Below are positions 41,355 through 51,600 of a stretch of DNA of 64,000 nt, in pieces. Source of the stretch: Branchiostoma lanceolatum (lineage: Eukaryota; Chordata; Leptocardii; Amphioxiformes; Branchiostomatidae); NCBI RefSeq assembly GCF_035083965.1, contig NC_089723.1:39997193-40061192 (forward strand), given 5' to 3'. The translations under genes and the position numbers were made by a program. The notes below the pieces were generated by a model that searched no databases, was not told the DNA's origin, and saw nothing but the letters and a program-made list of their open reading frames with translations. Numbering within the stretch: the stretch's first letter is position 1; each line of letters starts with the position of its first letter.

Positions 41355-41585
41355 GACGTAACGTTCGTGTGCAAAATCTGCAACCTTTCGTGTGCAACAT
41401 CTGTAACGCTTCGAGTGCAAAACTTGTAACGTTTCGTGTGCAAAATATGGAACGTATCGTGTGCAAAATATATAACGTATCGTGTGCAAAATATGGAACG
41501 TTTCGTGTGCAAAGTCTGTAACGTTTCGTGTGCAAAATCTGTAACATATCCTGTGTAGAGTCTGAAACGTTACATGTGAAAAATT
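41355..41585. repeat. 22-bp minisatellite
   Basis: About ten units of AACGTTTCGTGTGCAAAATC with T/A changes. It is intergenic and not at an exon border. Confidence 0.9.
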
Positions 41586-41864
41586 AGACACCAAATAGAG
41601 ACGGCTGTGTCTGTGAAACATGTTAGAAAGTAGTGATTAATAGTTTTCGAGGATTTCGATCATGAAGATATTGAGGTAAACTGTTAAAATGCTACATAAA
41701 TGATAGAAATCATAGAGTAAGTGGTATTTGTGTTCGTGGATCTGTGATGTTCGTATGGTTTCATTACTCATATCAATATCATAAAGTGTATACCGTTAAC
41801 GTTATGGCTATAGGTTGCTTCAAGTCACGACGGTCATGATCACTGCTGCATGCATAACAAGCTC

Positions 41865-41870
41865 TTTATT
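41865..41870 (-). terminator. Candidate polyadenylation signal of the oxidase gene
   Basis: AATAAA on the minus strand, about 420 nt past the stop at 42293. Position is plausible but the hexamer is common by chance. Confidence 0.35.
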
Positions 41871-42292
41871 CAGAAAACGTTGGTGAGATCTTTCAGTATG
41901 ATAGAACGGGAGTGTAGGTCCTGACAATAGGGCACACGTGGCATTTGCTGGTCTCGTAAGACTATGATCCTACACAATTTGCTTATTGTTTAGAAGTCTG
42001 AGTTCTGGGGCAAGTCCCAGTTTCTGAAAACACAGATTGGAGTTGAAAACTCCGGCAGCTAATCAGTTTGGAAAAAAAGTCGTATTTGGTACGTATAGAG
42101 TTTTTTTTCTCCTCCACTCGCAGCCTGCACAAGCGGATGATAGCTCGTATTGATCCTGAAGAAGGCGACAGTGGTCGTCGAAAATTCGATCCGTGAATAC
42201 CTTAGTGTTGGAAGAAAGTTTAGCATTGTATTATGATTACTACCAACACAGATGAGCTTTCATTATAAGCGGATGATAGATTAAGCGCCGGG

Positions 42293-45200
42293 TTACAGTT
42301 TAGACTTCCGTTGGGTTTCAGCCCATCTAACTCTGAACTGATCCCTGGGAAGATCGTAGTCCCATTGCCCTTTGACGATCATCTTTGCTGCCATTCGTCC
42401 GATCTCGTCACATGACTTTGCGGCCCATCCGTTGCCACCCAGAGCCACGCCCAGAGACGGGGTTACCATGTCAACGTACAGTTGTTGGGTCGGCGTCTTC
42501 ACTGTTACGCATGCGTCGCCGTGAACAGAGATCGGCTTAACTCCTGATGATTTAAATTTAAAAAAAGGAAGAAAATATTTTAGCTTCAAAATGACGAAAT
42601 AACCTTCAAATGGTAAACAAATCAGCCCGTCTTTTTTCTTTGCTATAAGCCTGTTTATGCTTTCAACTGCGCATGAACTGCGAGATGCATTGTGGGAAAT
42701 TTGTCAAATGTCGAGGCCCACCACCTGTAAGCAGTTCACGTCTAGAATAAACATTCTACATGTCCAGACGTGTTTTATTTGTGTCCCGGGGGCCTTCAAC
42801 TTCGACATGTCCCCCACAGTGCATTTCTCTGTTCATGAGCAGTTGGGATCATGAACTTCCTTATGGAGAAAAGTTTGTCGCCCCTAGAGCGGTACCATCC
42901 CGGACCTCCCCCTCCCCGTGCAGCAGCGCCTCCCAGCGGAAACCGTACCAAGCACACGTACCTGTGACCAGCTCCAGTAGCGCGGCCGCCATGACGCTGA
43001 CCGCCTCCGGGTCCCCCCCTGAGCGGTACCAGTTCCGGACCTGCTCCTCCCCGTGCAGCAGCGCCTCCCAGCGGAAACCGTACTAAGCACACGTACCTGT
43101 GACTAGCTCCAGGAGCGCGGCCGCCATGACGCTGACCGCCTCCGGGTCCCCCCTAGAGCGGTACCAGTCCCGGACCTCCCCCTCCGTGTGCAGCAGCTTC
43201 TCCCGATGACCGTGGCCGACCTTCATGTAGAACTTTCCTGGAGGGTCGAGCATAAACACAGATCTGGTCCGGATGCAAAAGTCTAATTTTGTGAGATTAG
43301 ATTCATTCATCAAGGAACGTCTTGGACACATGTTGTCTAAACCTTTATTCTAAGACATTGAAGGTGTTCTATTCCGATCCCCCATCCTTCAAATGTTAAT
43401 CTCTATGATATGAAGTTCTGAAGGTGAAGGAACTGTTTTTCCTCACCGTCCGGGTAGCGAATCGGCGGCAGAATGTAGGACTGATTTACTCACCGTCCGG
43501 GTAGCGAATCGGCGGCAGGATGTAGGGCTGATTTACTCACCGTCCGGGTAGCGAATCGGCGGCAGAATGCAGGACTGATTTACTCACCGTCCGGGTAGCA
43601 AATCGGCGGCAGAATGTAGGACTGATTTACTCACCGTCCGGGTAGCGAATCGGCGGCAGAATGTAGGACTGATTTACTCACCGTCCGGGTGGCGAATCGG
43701 CGGCAGAATGTAGGACTGATTTACTCACCGTCCGGGTAGCGAATCGGCGGCAGAATGTAGGACTGCTTTACTCACCGTCCGGGTAGCGAATCGGCGGCAG
43801 AATGTAGGACTGATTTACTCACCGTCCGGGTAGCGAATCGGCGGCAGAATGTAGGACTGATTTTCTCACCGTCCGGGTAGCGAATCGGCGGCAGAATGTA
43901 GGACTGATTTACTCACCGTCCGGGTAGCGAATCGGCGGCAGAATGTAGGACTGATTTACTCACCGTCCGGGTAGCAAATCGGCGGCAGAATGTAGGGCTG
44001 ATTTTCTCACCGTCCGGGTAGCGAATCGGCGGCAGAATGTAGGACTGATTTACTCACCGTCCGGGTAGCGAATCGGCGGCAGAATGCAGGACTGATTTAC
44101 TCACCGTCCGGGTAGCGAATCGGCGGCAGAATGTAGGACTGATTTACTCACCGTCCGGGTAGCGAATCGGCGGCAGAATGTAGGACTGATTTACTCACCG
44201 TCCGGGTAGCAAATCGGCGGCAGAATGTAGGACTGATTTACTCACCGTCCGGGTAGCGAATCGGCGGCAGAATGTAGGACTGATTTACTCACCGTCCGGG
44301 TAGCGAATCGGCGGCAGAAAGTAGAACGACCTCCCTAGGTCTGTGGGGTGCCTGAAGTACATACTGGGCATGCGCTGTAGACGGTCGGCGTCACTGTCGC
44401 TAATCTCCACCTTAAAACCAGAAATAAGACTAGATTAAAGGAAATTGTAGGACTGTGTTTTCTCACCGTCCGGGTAGCGAATCGGCGGCAGTATGTAGAA
44501 CCATCTCCCAAGGTCTGTGTGGTGTCTGTACTGTATACCATACTTGGCATGCGCCGTAGACGCTCTGCGTCACTCTCACTAATCTCCACCTTAAAGACAA
44601 GAGAGCAAATATACATTCTAGGCAAATAGCATGTCCGCAAGAACGGGGCAGTCGGAAAACGTTACTCCCTTTCCTCCAAACATCTGCTTGGTTATTAAGC
44701 TCTTCGTCACATGGATGAAATATCAGAGCTCGGGTATGTTGTAAGGGATTGCATTCGTCATTCCGGATTATGATGTAAAGCTGGCGGTCCCGTACGCGTG
44801 TATGAGGGAGCCTCAGGTGTCCAACCTCTGCATGTTAAGTTCACTTATCGAGGAGTGAGTAGGGGAGACCCGGTGGGCTTGGCTATAAAAGCAGAGCTAT
44901 AACAAAGCTATTGTACGATCAGCTATCAAACAAAGTTACGCTTCTTCTGAAGCATTGCGCTCCGTCTCAAGCAGTACGCTCCATCTCAAACATTACGCTT
45001 CGTTTCAAGCACAAAAATAAGAAGGATGCCGTACCAGCGAGACGGTCTGCCCGGTGAGCCTGACGTCCGGGCGGAGCGCTGCCGGCAGCAGGCGGCGGAA
45101 CGACGTGAAGGCGCCCGTGGCCAGCAGGACCCGTCTGGCGTGTATGACGCCCCCCGTCTCGGTCCGCACGGCCAGGTTGGCGCCTGCACTTCTAGCCCAA

Positions 45201-47260
45201 CTCGCAGGCGGCTCTACTGAGGCAACCACGTCATCAACAACGTCACAGCCCTGAAATGGACACAATTTATCATAAACTACTTGTGAAACAGTTTTGGAGA
45301 CATATTCCCCTTCACTTATGGGTGTATTTCACAACTTAAAACATTTGCGTTGAGCATGTATATCTTGTAGATCACCATATACGATTTATTGCGTGTGATA
45401 TATCATAATATGAGGGGGAAAAGGCTATTAGAGCGGATATTATAAGAACGGGCCCTTACCTGCAGGTGTGCGGCGGTCTGCAGTGCCGCCACAAGTCGCC
45501 TGGGGGAGACGTGTCCGCAGTTCCGGGAATCTAACAGCCCCACCATCCCCGCCCCGATGTCCAGGAACGGGAACCTCTCCCGGGTCTGGGCGCGGGAAAA
45601 CGTCTGGGTGGTGACGTCATGACGTCGCGCGTTTTCCTGCACGCTTCTGACGTAGTCGCCGTCAGGCGAACCGATAACGAGGTACCCGACGTCATGGAAG
45701 AAGTTTATCCCTGAAAAACCGACAGCAAAACTTACATGCTAATTGACCACATCAATATGATGCAACCATGATCATTCCACCAAAAATAGTTTTGTCTGTG
45801 TGTGAGCTCTTCCTGGCTCTAAACTAAATCATCATTGGACCAAAACCGAAGCATACTTCCAATTCTACAAGTACCCTATCACACCACATGCTCCCACAAT
45901 GCAATATTCACATAATGCGGACGCAACAATGACAAACAAACAAACACACCAATGTTGGCTACACGGAGGTAACAAGAATGATAAGGGTACACATGTTGTT
46001 AACACCTCACTGAATGTGCTATTGTTGAACCTCCCGACTACATGGTGATTTGCTGTTGTGACGTATTTCTTACCGGTTTTTCTCTCCAACTCACGATATC
46101 TGCGGATGGATCTCTGCGCAAGTAGTGCCCAGGTCGGGTCAGGGTCAAGGACACGAGTGATGCGGCCTTCGTCGTAATGCGCGCCGAAAATAGTGCGGTT
46201 CATTCGATCCTGGGTGGAATCAGGATAGAAATCAGGAGAAACGTTAACACAAGAGGAGGCCACAAACCCATAATGGGTCTAACCTTGCCGCTACCACAAA
46301 AATACATAACTTATTGTTTACTCTTCACGTAGAGCAAAAGGCCAACATCGGTGGCACAGATCACCTTGTGTACCGAAACATCGTACCTGAATACTGACAA
46401 ACGCACAGAAAAAAAGTCCTGTGGATAATATGAAATTTAAATGTAATGCAGAATCTAGGGGGATTTATAACACAAATTGCACAGAACTTAAGAAGCTCAG
46501 AAAAGAAAATGGTCGAAAGGGGGAATTTGAAATGCATTTCTGATTTCACTCCATCCATGTTAACTGTTCTAGTACAGAGACTGCGAAGATTTGTACCTGG
46601 TCTTGAAGTTGGACTTACAGCTGCTGTACGTGTAACACTCACTTACCTTGAACTTTGAACTCTATTGACAAATCAGCTTGGCAGTCTCGCAGAGAGACTG
46701 AATTGCGCAGACTCACAGTTCACCTTTTCTAAAACTTCATCATTGTTAAAATAACGGTACAAATTTACACAAGACAGTTAAAAATGAACATGACAACATA
46801 TAGTCTCAACTCGGCACCTCAGTACCTTCGGCTCCCCGGGCCCGACCAGACACACCCGGGCCCCGGGGGTCTCGGGGGCGTGCCGGGCGGGTTAGAGTTA
46901 GAGCCAGGGTTAGGGTTGGGGTAAGGGTTAGAGTTTAGGGTTGGGGTTAGGGTTAGGGTTGGGTTAGCCCTCGGGTCCCGGTGTGAACGGTGACTTACCT
47001 GCGGCTCCCCGGGGCCGACCGGACACACCCGTGTGCCGGGGGTCTCGGAGGCGTGCCGGGCGGGTTAGGGTTAGGGTTGGGGTAAGGGTTAGAGTTAGGG
47101 TTGGGTCCTGGTGTGAACGGTGACTTACCTGTGGCTCCCCGGGCCCGACCAGACACACCCGGGCCCCGGGGGTCTCGGAGGCGTGCCGGGCGGCCGCCGA
47201 GCCAATCATGCCCGCCCCGACCACGCACACGTCGTACACCCGGCCTCCTGCAGCAGGCAT
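42293..47260 (-). CDS. Peroxisomal FAD-dependent oxidoreductase, sarcosine-oxidase-like (7 exons, 414 aa)
   Basis: Exons: 47260-47129, 46209-46074, 45710-45460, 45250-45035, 44410-44293, 43237-43097, 42543-42293; all phases close, 1245 nt. The N-terminus has the dinucleotide-binding GxGxxG (GAGMIG, residues 15-20) after VYDVCVV. Exon 2 has the family stretch HYDEGRITRVLDPDP and ARRVLLATGAF is in exon 4. The last exon has GDACVTVKTPTQQ, where the Cys is placed like the covalent-flavin Cys of monomeric sarcosine oxidases (inference), and ends RKSKL, a type-1 peroxisomal signal. Expected reaction is oxidation of an N-methyl or cyclic amino acid with H2O2 release; the substrate cannot be told. 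The ATG has a good context (ACAATGC). Three introns carry repeats of the adjacent donor border. It is transcribed away from the glycosyltransferase at 48641. Confidence 0.88.
42655..42790. mobile_element. Palindromic MITE family B fragment
   Basis: CAACTGCGCATG, GAGATGCATTGTGGG and TGTCCAGACGTGTTTT match the pieces at 9712 and 63885-64000. It lies in intron 6 of the oxidase gene. Confidence 0.5.
42885..43097. repeat. Partial copies of the exon 6 donor half of the oxidase gene
   Basis: A ~143-bp segment with exon 6's last ~110 nt (WYRSRGDPEAVSVMAAALLELV on the minus strand, shown by CGCGGCCGCCATGACGCTGA) and the ACAG|GTACGTGTG donor is repeated once fully (42945-43090) and once partly (42885-42945). 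Single-base indels shift the frame in copies. Confidence 0.85.
43440..44293. repeat. 47-bp minisatellite repeating the exon 5 donor border of the oxidase gene
   Basis: About 19 highly uniform units of CTCACCGTCCGGGTAGCGAA, TCGGCGGCAGAATGTAGGAC, TGATTTA. On the minus strand each has 25 nt of exon 5 and a consensus donor CCGGACG|GTGAGTAAAT. Units differ by a few single substitutions. Confidence 0.93.
44468..44592 (-). pseudogene. Frameshifted duplicate of oxidase exon 5
   Basis: It matches exon 5 (44410-44293) from GTGGAGATTAG to CCGGACGGTGAG, but has a net +5 nt in the middle (after the SMV... point, around 44545) and so loses the frame before the donor. It keeps both splice sites. The downstream copy is intact and phase-correct, and is taken as the functional exon. 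Confidence 0.8.
46825..47129. repeat. Two copies of the oxidase exon 1 donor half with TTAGGG-like spacer
   Basis: GGCTCCCCGGGGCCGACC-type segments at about 46829-46890 and 47000-47065 repeat exon 1's last ~65 nt and the donor region (CAG|GTAAGTCACC at 46999; a mutated AAG|GTACTG at 46828). Spacers are GGGTTAGGGTTGGGGTAAGG. The real donor is at 47129. Confidence 0.8.
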
Positions 47261-48640
47261 TGTAACGGAGCCGCATACACAGACAGGCCGTACACTCCTG
47301 CACAGACAGGCCGTACACTCCTGCACTTCCGCCTGCTTCGTACGGACATTGACATATGATACGTCTAACCTGTGACCGGTATAAAGGTTATGCCATAGCC
47401 GCCCAGCGATAAGGAATAAAACTGCAGGTTTAGAATGCATGGCGCGGATGTTGTATCATAAGATTGTATTGAAACATTAGACAGTAGTATGGAATTTGTT
47501 TAAAGGTTACAGAGATTGTTTTAGATAAAGGGCACCCTTTTACGTGAATGATCGATGAAAAGTCCTTTCACTGCCACTTATTGAGTACTGCAGCACCGCC
47601 TGGCGACTATCATAATATTTGCACACAAAGACGTTACCTATGGGGTCGATGACCTACAGATACTACTGCTGACCTGCTAGCAAACCTGAAGTCCAGCCAA
47701 CAGAACCAGTGGGGAGGCCGAAGCGCAGATAGCGAGACCGCAAACTCTTCCCGCAGTGACCGAAAATCCAGTGCACAGCAGAATAAAACTCGCTGGCTTC
47801 ACATTCGGTAGTAACTAGACTCTACCAGCCTCCGCGGGTCGCTGGGAAAATAGTAGAAATTGGCCAAATAGAGTCAACTGTATGAAGGGAGTCGGCTATG
47901 GAGATAGGGACCAATATTGCAGCTGCGGCTGCGAATGTTACCCTCCATGGCCAAAGTCCCCCGGCAAATGTTCTTATAGCCGGCGCGGTTAGTCTGGTAG
48001 AGACTAGGTAGTAACAAACTTATTCAACTTCCGCAGCATTTCGGAGGAGGGTACGGTACGGATGTGAGACATTGTGCGTGTAAAGATGTGGGATAACAGG
48101 AACTAACACGTACTCAGAGGTTTCGAGGGGGGATAGTATACGTAGTGGCCGCGATTTTTTTCATCGGTCTGAGCTCATGAGGGAAGCTAGTACCCTCTGC
48201 TTGGAGAATAGTTAGTCAACATTCTTTGCCTATTCAATAAATGTGAACACATTATGTACAGCCGCTTCCCACGCAGGTCTATCCAGCAGCTTGGTGACTT
48301 GAAGTTTAAACAGAGCTTGATTTGGAAGATTCCGACCTTCCCCAATGCCCCGTTTCTGTGCCCAGTTGATCGGACCGACTGTCTGTGAACTTGAACTGGG
48401 TATATGAGAAGGTCACAATCATCCCAATCAACTTCTGTATGGAGGTTGATTCATGTGAGTGAGGGAACGAGGTCAGGTTTTAAGGTGCATCTGGTTAGAA
48501 TTACATGATGGCGTTAGCTCGTAATCCTGGTACAAAACAGGATGCAAGGAAGGACACTGTTAAACTTGTTCACGTGTGCCACTACTTGCAGGGACTCGCC
48601 CTACTCTATGGGGTGGCTGTCAGCACTATCAGGTACAGAC
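47261..48640. promoter_or_regulatory. Divergent intergenic region between oxidase and glycosyltransferase
   Basis: A 1.38-kb region separates two divergently transcribed genes and so should contain both promoters. No convincing TATA pair was found. Its centre is occupied by the MITE at 47810-48012. Confidence 0.4.
47810..48014. mobile_element. MITE-like element, CTCTACCAG termini
   Basis: Left GTAGTAACTAGACTCTACCA and right TGGTAGAGACTAGGTAGTAA are inverted apart from a small indel. About 200 bp, non-coding. Confidence 0.6.
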
Positions 48641-51600
48641 ATGTCCTCGGTACAGGGAATGTCGTTTTTCTCCTCTCTGTTCATTCTAGCCTTCTGTACG
48701 AACTTTAAACCCGGCCGTCCGGGTAGGATCCTGGTCCCAGGTCCGCCGCTCGGGAGCCGGTGGAGGTTGGTGAACAAAGTGGCGACGGAACTGTCCAGGG
48801 CGGGTCATGACGTCACCATGCTGGTGCCAGACGGGATGGAGGACAACATACGGGACATTGAGAACTTTTCCCTGCTGCTGACGTCACACCCAGAGGCTGT
48901 GCGTTATTACAGAGAGCGTTTGAACAAGCGCCTGAGCATCGCCTTAAACGCTGTAAGGTTTCTCCCCGAGGACGTGTACTCGGCTCTTTCTTATGTCGTC
49001 GATCACGCCGAGCTGTACGAACTCCTTGCGTCCGAATGTGAGGCGACGTTTCAGCAGGGCTTGTTGAACGGCTCGCGGTTCGACCTGGTGCTGTCGGACT
49101 TCCTCTCGCCGTGCGCCGTCATCCTGGCGAGGCACCTGCACGTCCCGGTGGTGTCCGTGGCTCGGGGCACGGCGGGCGGGTACGACCTGTGGGCGGCCGG
49201 AGTCCCCGCGCCCGCCGCGTACATCCCGCAGCTCGGCCTGGCGCTCACAGACGACATGAGCTTCGTGCAGCGCCTGGAGAACTTCGTGGTTCAGCTGGTG
49301 ACGAGCGCGCTGACAGGTAGTGTGCTTTATTCTATTACCTTTGCCAAGAAGGTTAATAACAGTACATAATAATATGTTTTTGGTACCATTTGGATGGATG
49401 TTTTTTTCTGTGAATGTATGACGTTTAGCATCATAACTCAAGAAGCTATGGATGGTTCGTCATGAATCTTAGTACATTGTATGTGGTAAGGTAATCAAAT
49501 ATTTTGGCCTTCTAGCGGCTTTCCTTGGCACTGCAAGAGAATGTTTTGATATATCGTGTTTTATGCAAGCTGTGGTCACGGTTTCGCTGATAGATAGCTC
49601 TCGTTGCAACAACACACAAAGCATAAAATATTTATTTCTTATCGATGAAATTCGTTGGGCACTCGGTGCTTGAATAGCCTGATTTCAATCAAGTACTGTC
49701 ACCGCTCGCTGCCCTGTAACCGCTCGCCGCCCTACGGTTACGCGGGGAGGGGGACGGAAATCCCCGGACAGCTGGAGTTTGCGTTATACAGACTAGGGCT
49801 TAATGCTATGGAACGATTTTTACCTTTACCTCCCCAGGCAGCATGCTGCTTCGTCCGTTCGACGACATCGCCAGGAAACGGACCGGACTCTCCATCCGGG
49901 ACCTGCTGGCGGGCACGGACCTCTGGTTACGTCACACCGACCCGCTGTTCGAGGCGCCCCGGCCGCGCATGCCCAACATGGTCTACATCGGCGGGATCAG
50001 CGCCTCTCCGGCTGAGCCGCTAACACAGGTAGGCTGGTGAAGTCTTGGAGGTACTTTGAATGTTGTTCCCAGGGCTAACCTGGCGGCTAGTAGGGTAGCC
50101 CTGGCTGTCCTTTTTTACACCCAAATAAATGAATAAAATAAAATCATGCTTAGATCACAATTGGACAAAGGGGCCCTGCCGGGCAGCTCACGGACTGTCT
50201 TTTTTTTTGCACTTTTGGGCGTGACCCCTGCGTGACCCTGTGGGGCACCCTGTGGCTACCGGGCTATTTTGAGGCCCGGCCGGGACCCCTAATAATTTGA
50301 ACTCGGACTTCTTCTTTCTTACAGAAAAAAAGGTCATTTTTGTTTTTATTCAAAATGATCCATAATTATATGTTGTCAAAATCTCAAAGAAATCAAATTA
50401 GAATCATAGTTACATCCAAAACGGCTATCTCTTACAGGCGGTAAGATGTCTTTTTAACGTGTGGTATCACAGGTTTTCATGTTTAAATCTCCCCAGGGTA
50501 CACTGTCTCCAAAAATGCTAAACCCCAAGTTCAAGTCTGAATCCATATCGCTATGCAGGAACTTGAGGAGGCTCTCGCCAGAGTGAGGGGAGAAAACATC
50601 GCGGTGGTGACGTTCGGCTCCATGGTGGATCAATTCGATGCACACCTAGCAGAAGTCCTGAGTACTGCACTTAGCCGCTTGCCCTACAAAGTCGTTTGGA
50701 GGTAACCACCAATACTATCTTCTTCTTCTTTTGTCATCCTGTATATCACGGGTTGGGTCGAGTACATTATAAAACATGAATAATAAGGTTAAAGCAGTCA
50801 TCCTCAACTGAGGTGAAGTATTTTGCTTCTTCAAGTAGCTTGTGGACAAGGGCAATGCAGTTTCATTACCGCTCAAGTTTTTAAGCCAAGCACACCGGGT
50901 CAGCTTTACTATTGTCGATGATTGTATTGGGTTCTTTTGCGTGTAGAGGCTTGCAATTGGCGCGTGAGGCTAACTTGCGAAATTGAAATACATCTATTAT
51001 ACTACTTTGCGGCATCACTAACCTAAAGTTGCCATATTGTTTTAGAGGGCTCCTAATACTGGACCTTTTTTCTCAGATACCGCGGGCCGACTCCTCGCAC
51101 CCTCGGCAACAACACCGTCCTACTGCCCTGGCTACCACAGAACGACCTGCTAGGTAACATGACGTCATTGCCACCATCTTTTCTTACCTTTCAAAATGCT
51201 TTTCTTATTCTATCAAAGAAAATATTAAGACGTATAGATTATGCGAACTTACAAATACCAAAATGAATTAGTAAATGGGTTATATTCGAATTGCGTTTAT
51301 TTTCCGTACACGCGTAGTATGTTCGATTCGAACGATTCGAACTCGCTTCGCGTGCGCCGGTGCCCCGTTGTCGAAAATGCCAATACCGAATTCGGACGTT
51401 GGAATCGATGCTGTTATCTTTTTCTTCGAGGACACAAAACTATCTCAACTTCTGGCGCATTTCGCAGTGAAATATGTCTTTTTTCGGGTAGGTACGACAT
51501 AAACAACATTCAACACGGTGTACTCCACTTTATCTTCACATTGTGTAAAGCTATTTCATTAATTTTATTGTAAAGATCGACATAATTCAGTACCAAACTG

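Larger units (their letters stand above)
39977..42292. other. Intergenic, no gene seen
   Basis: Contains a repeat block also found at 32060-32190 (GCCATTTGGAACGGTC and GCAAAAACGTA), duplicated CTCGCTGATAACATCCTTTG-type segments near 40830 and 41010, and the 22-bp minisatellite at 41355. No conserved protein is visible. It includes the 3' flank of the oxidase gene. Confidence 0.5.

Noticed and set aside
41319-41621. 100-codon Cys/Thr/Arg-rich minus-strand frame
   Set aside because: Derived from the 22-bp minisatellite; three frames are open.
44468-44592. Second functional copy of oxidase exon 5
   Set aside because: A net 5-nt insertion breaks the frame before the donor, whereas 44293-44410 fits in phase with both neighbours.
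48542-48640. Upstream in-frame start for the UGT
   Set aside because: The extra 33 residues are polar and would bury the signal peptide; ATG 48641 or 48659 gives a proper leader. A 5' exon cannot be excluded.
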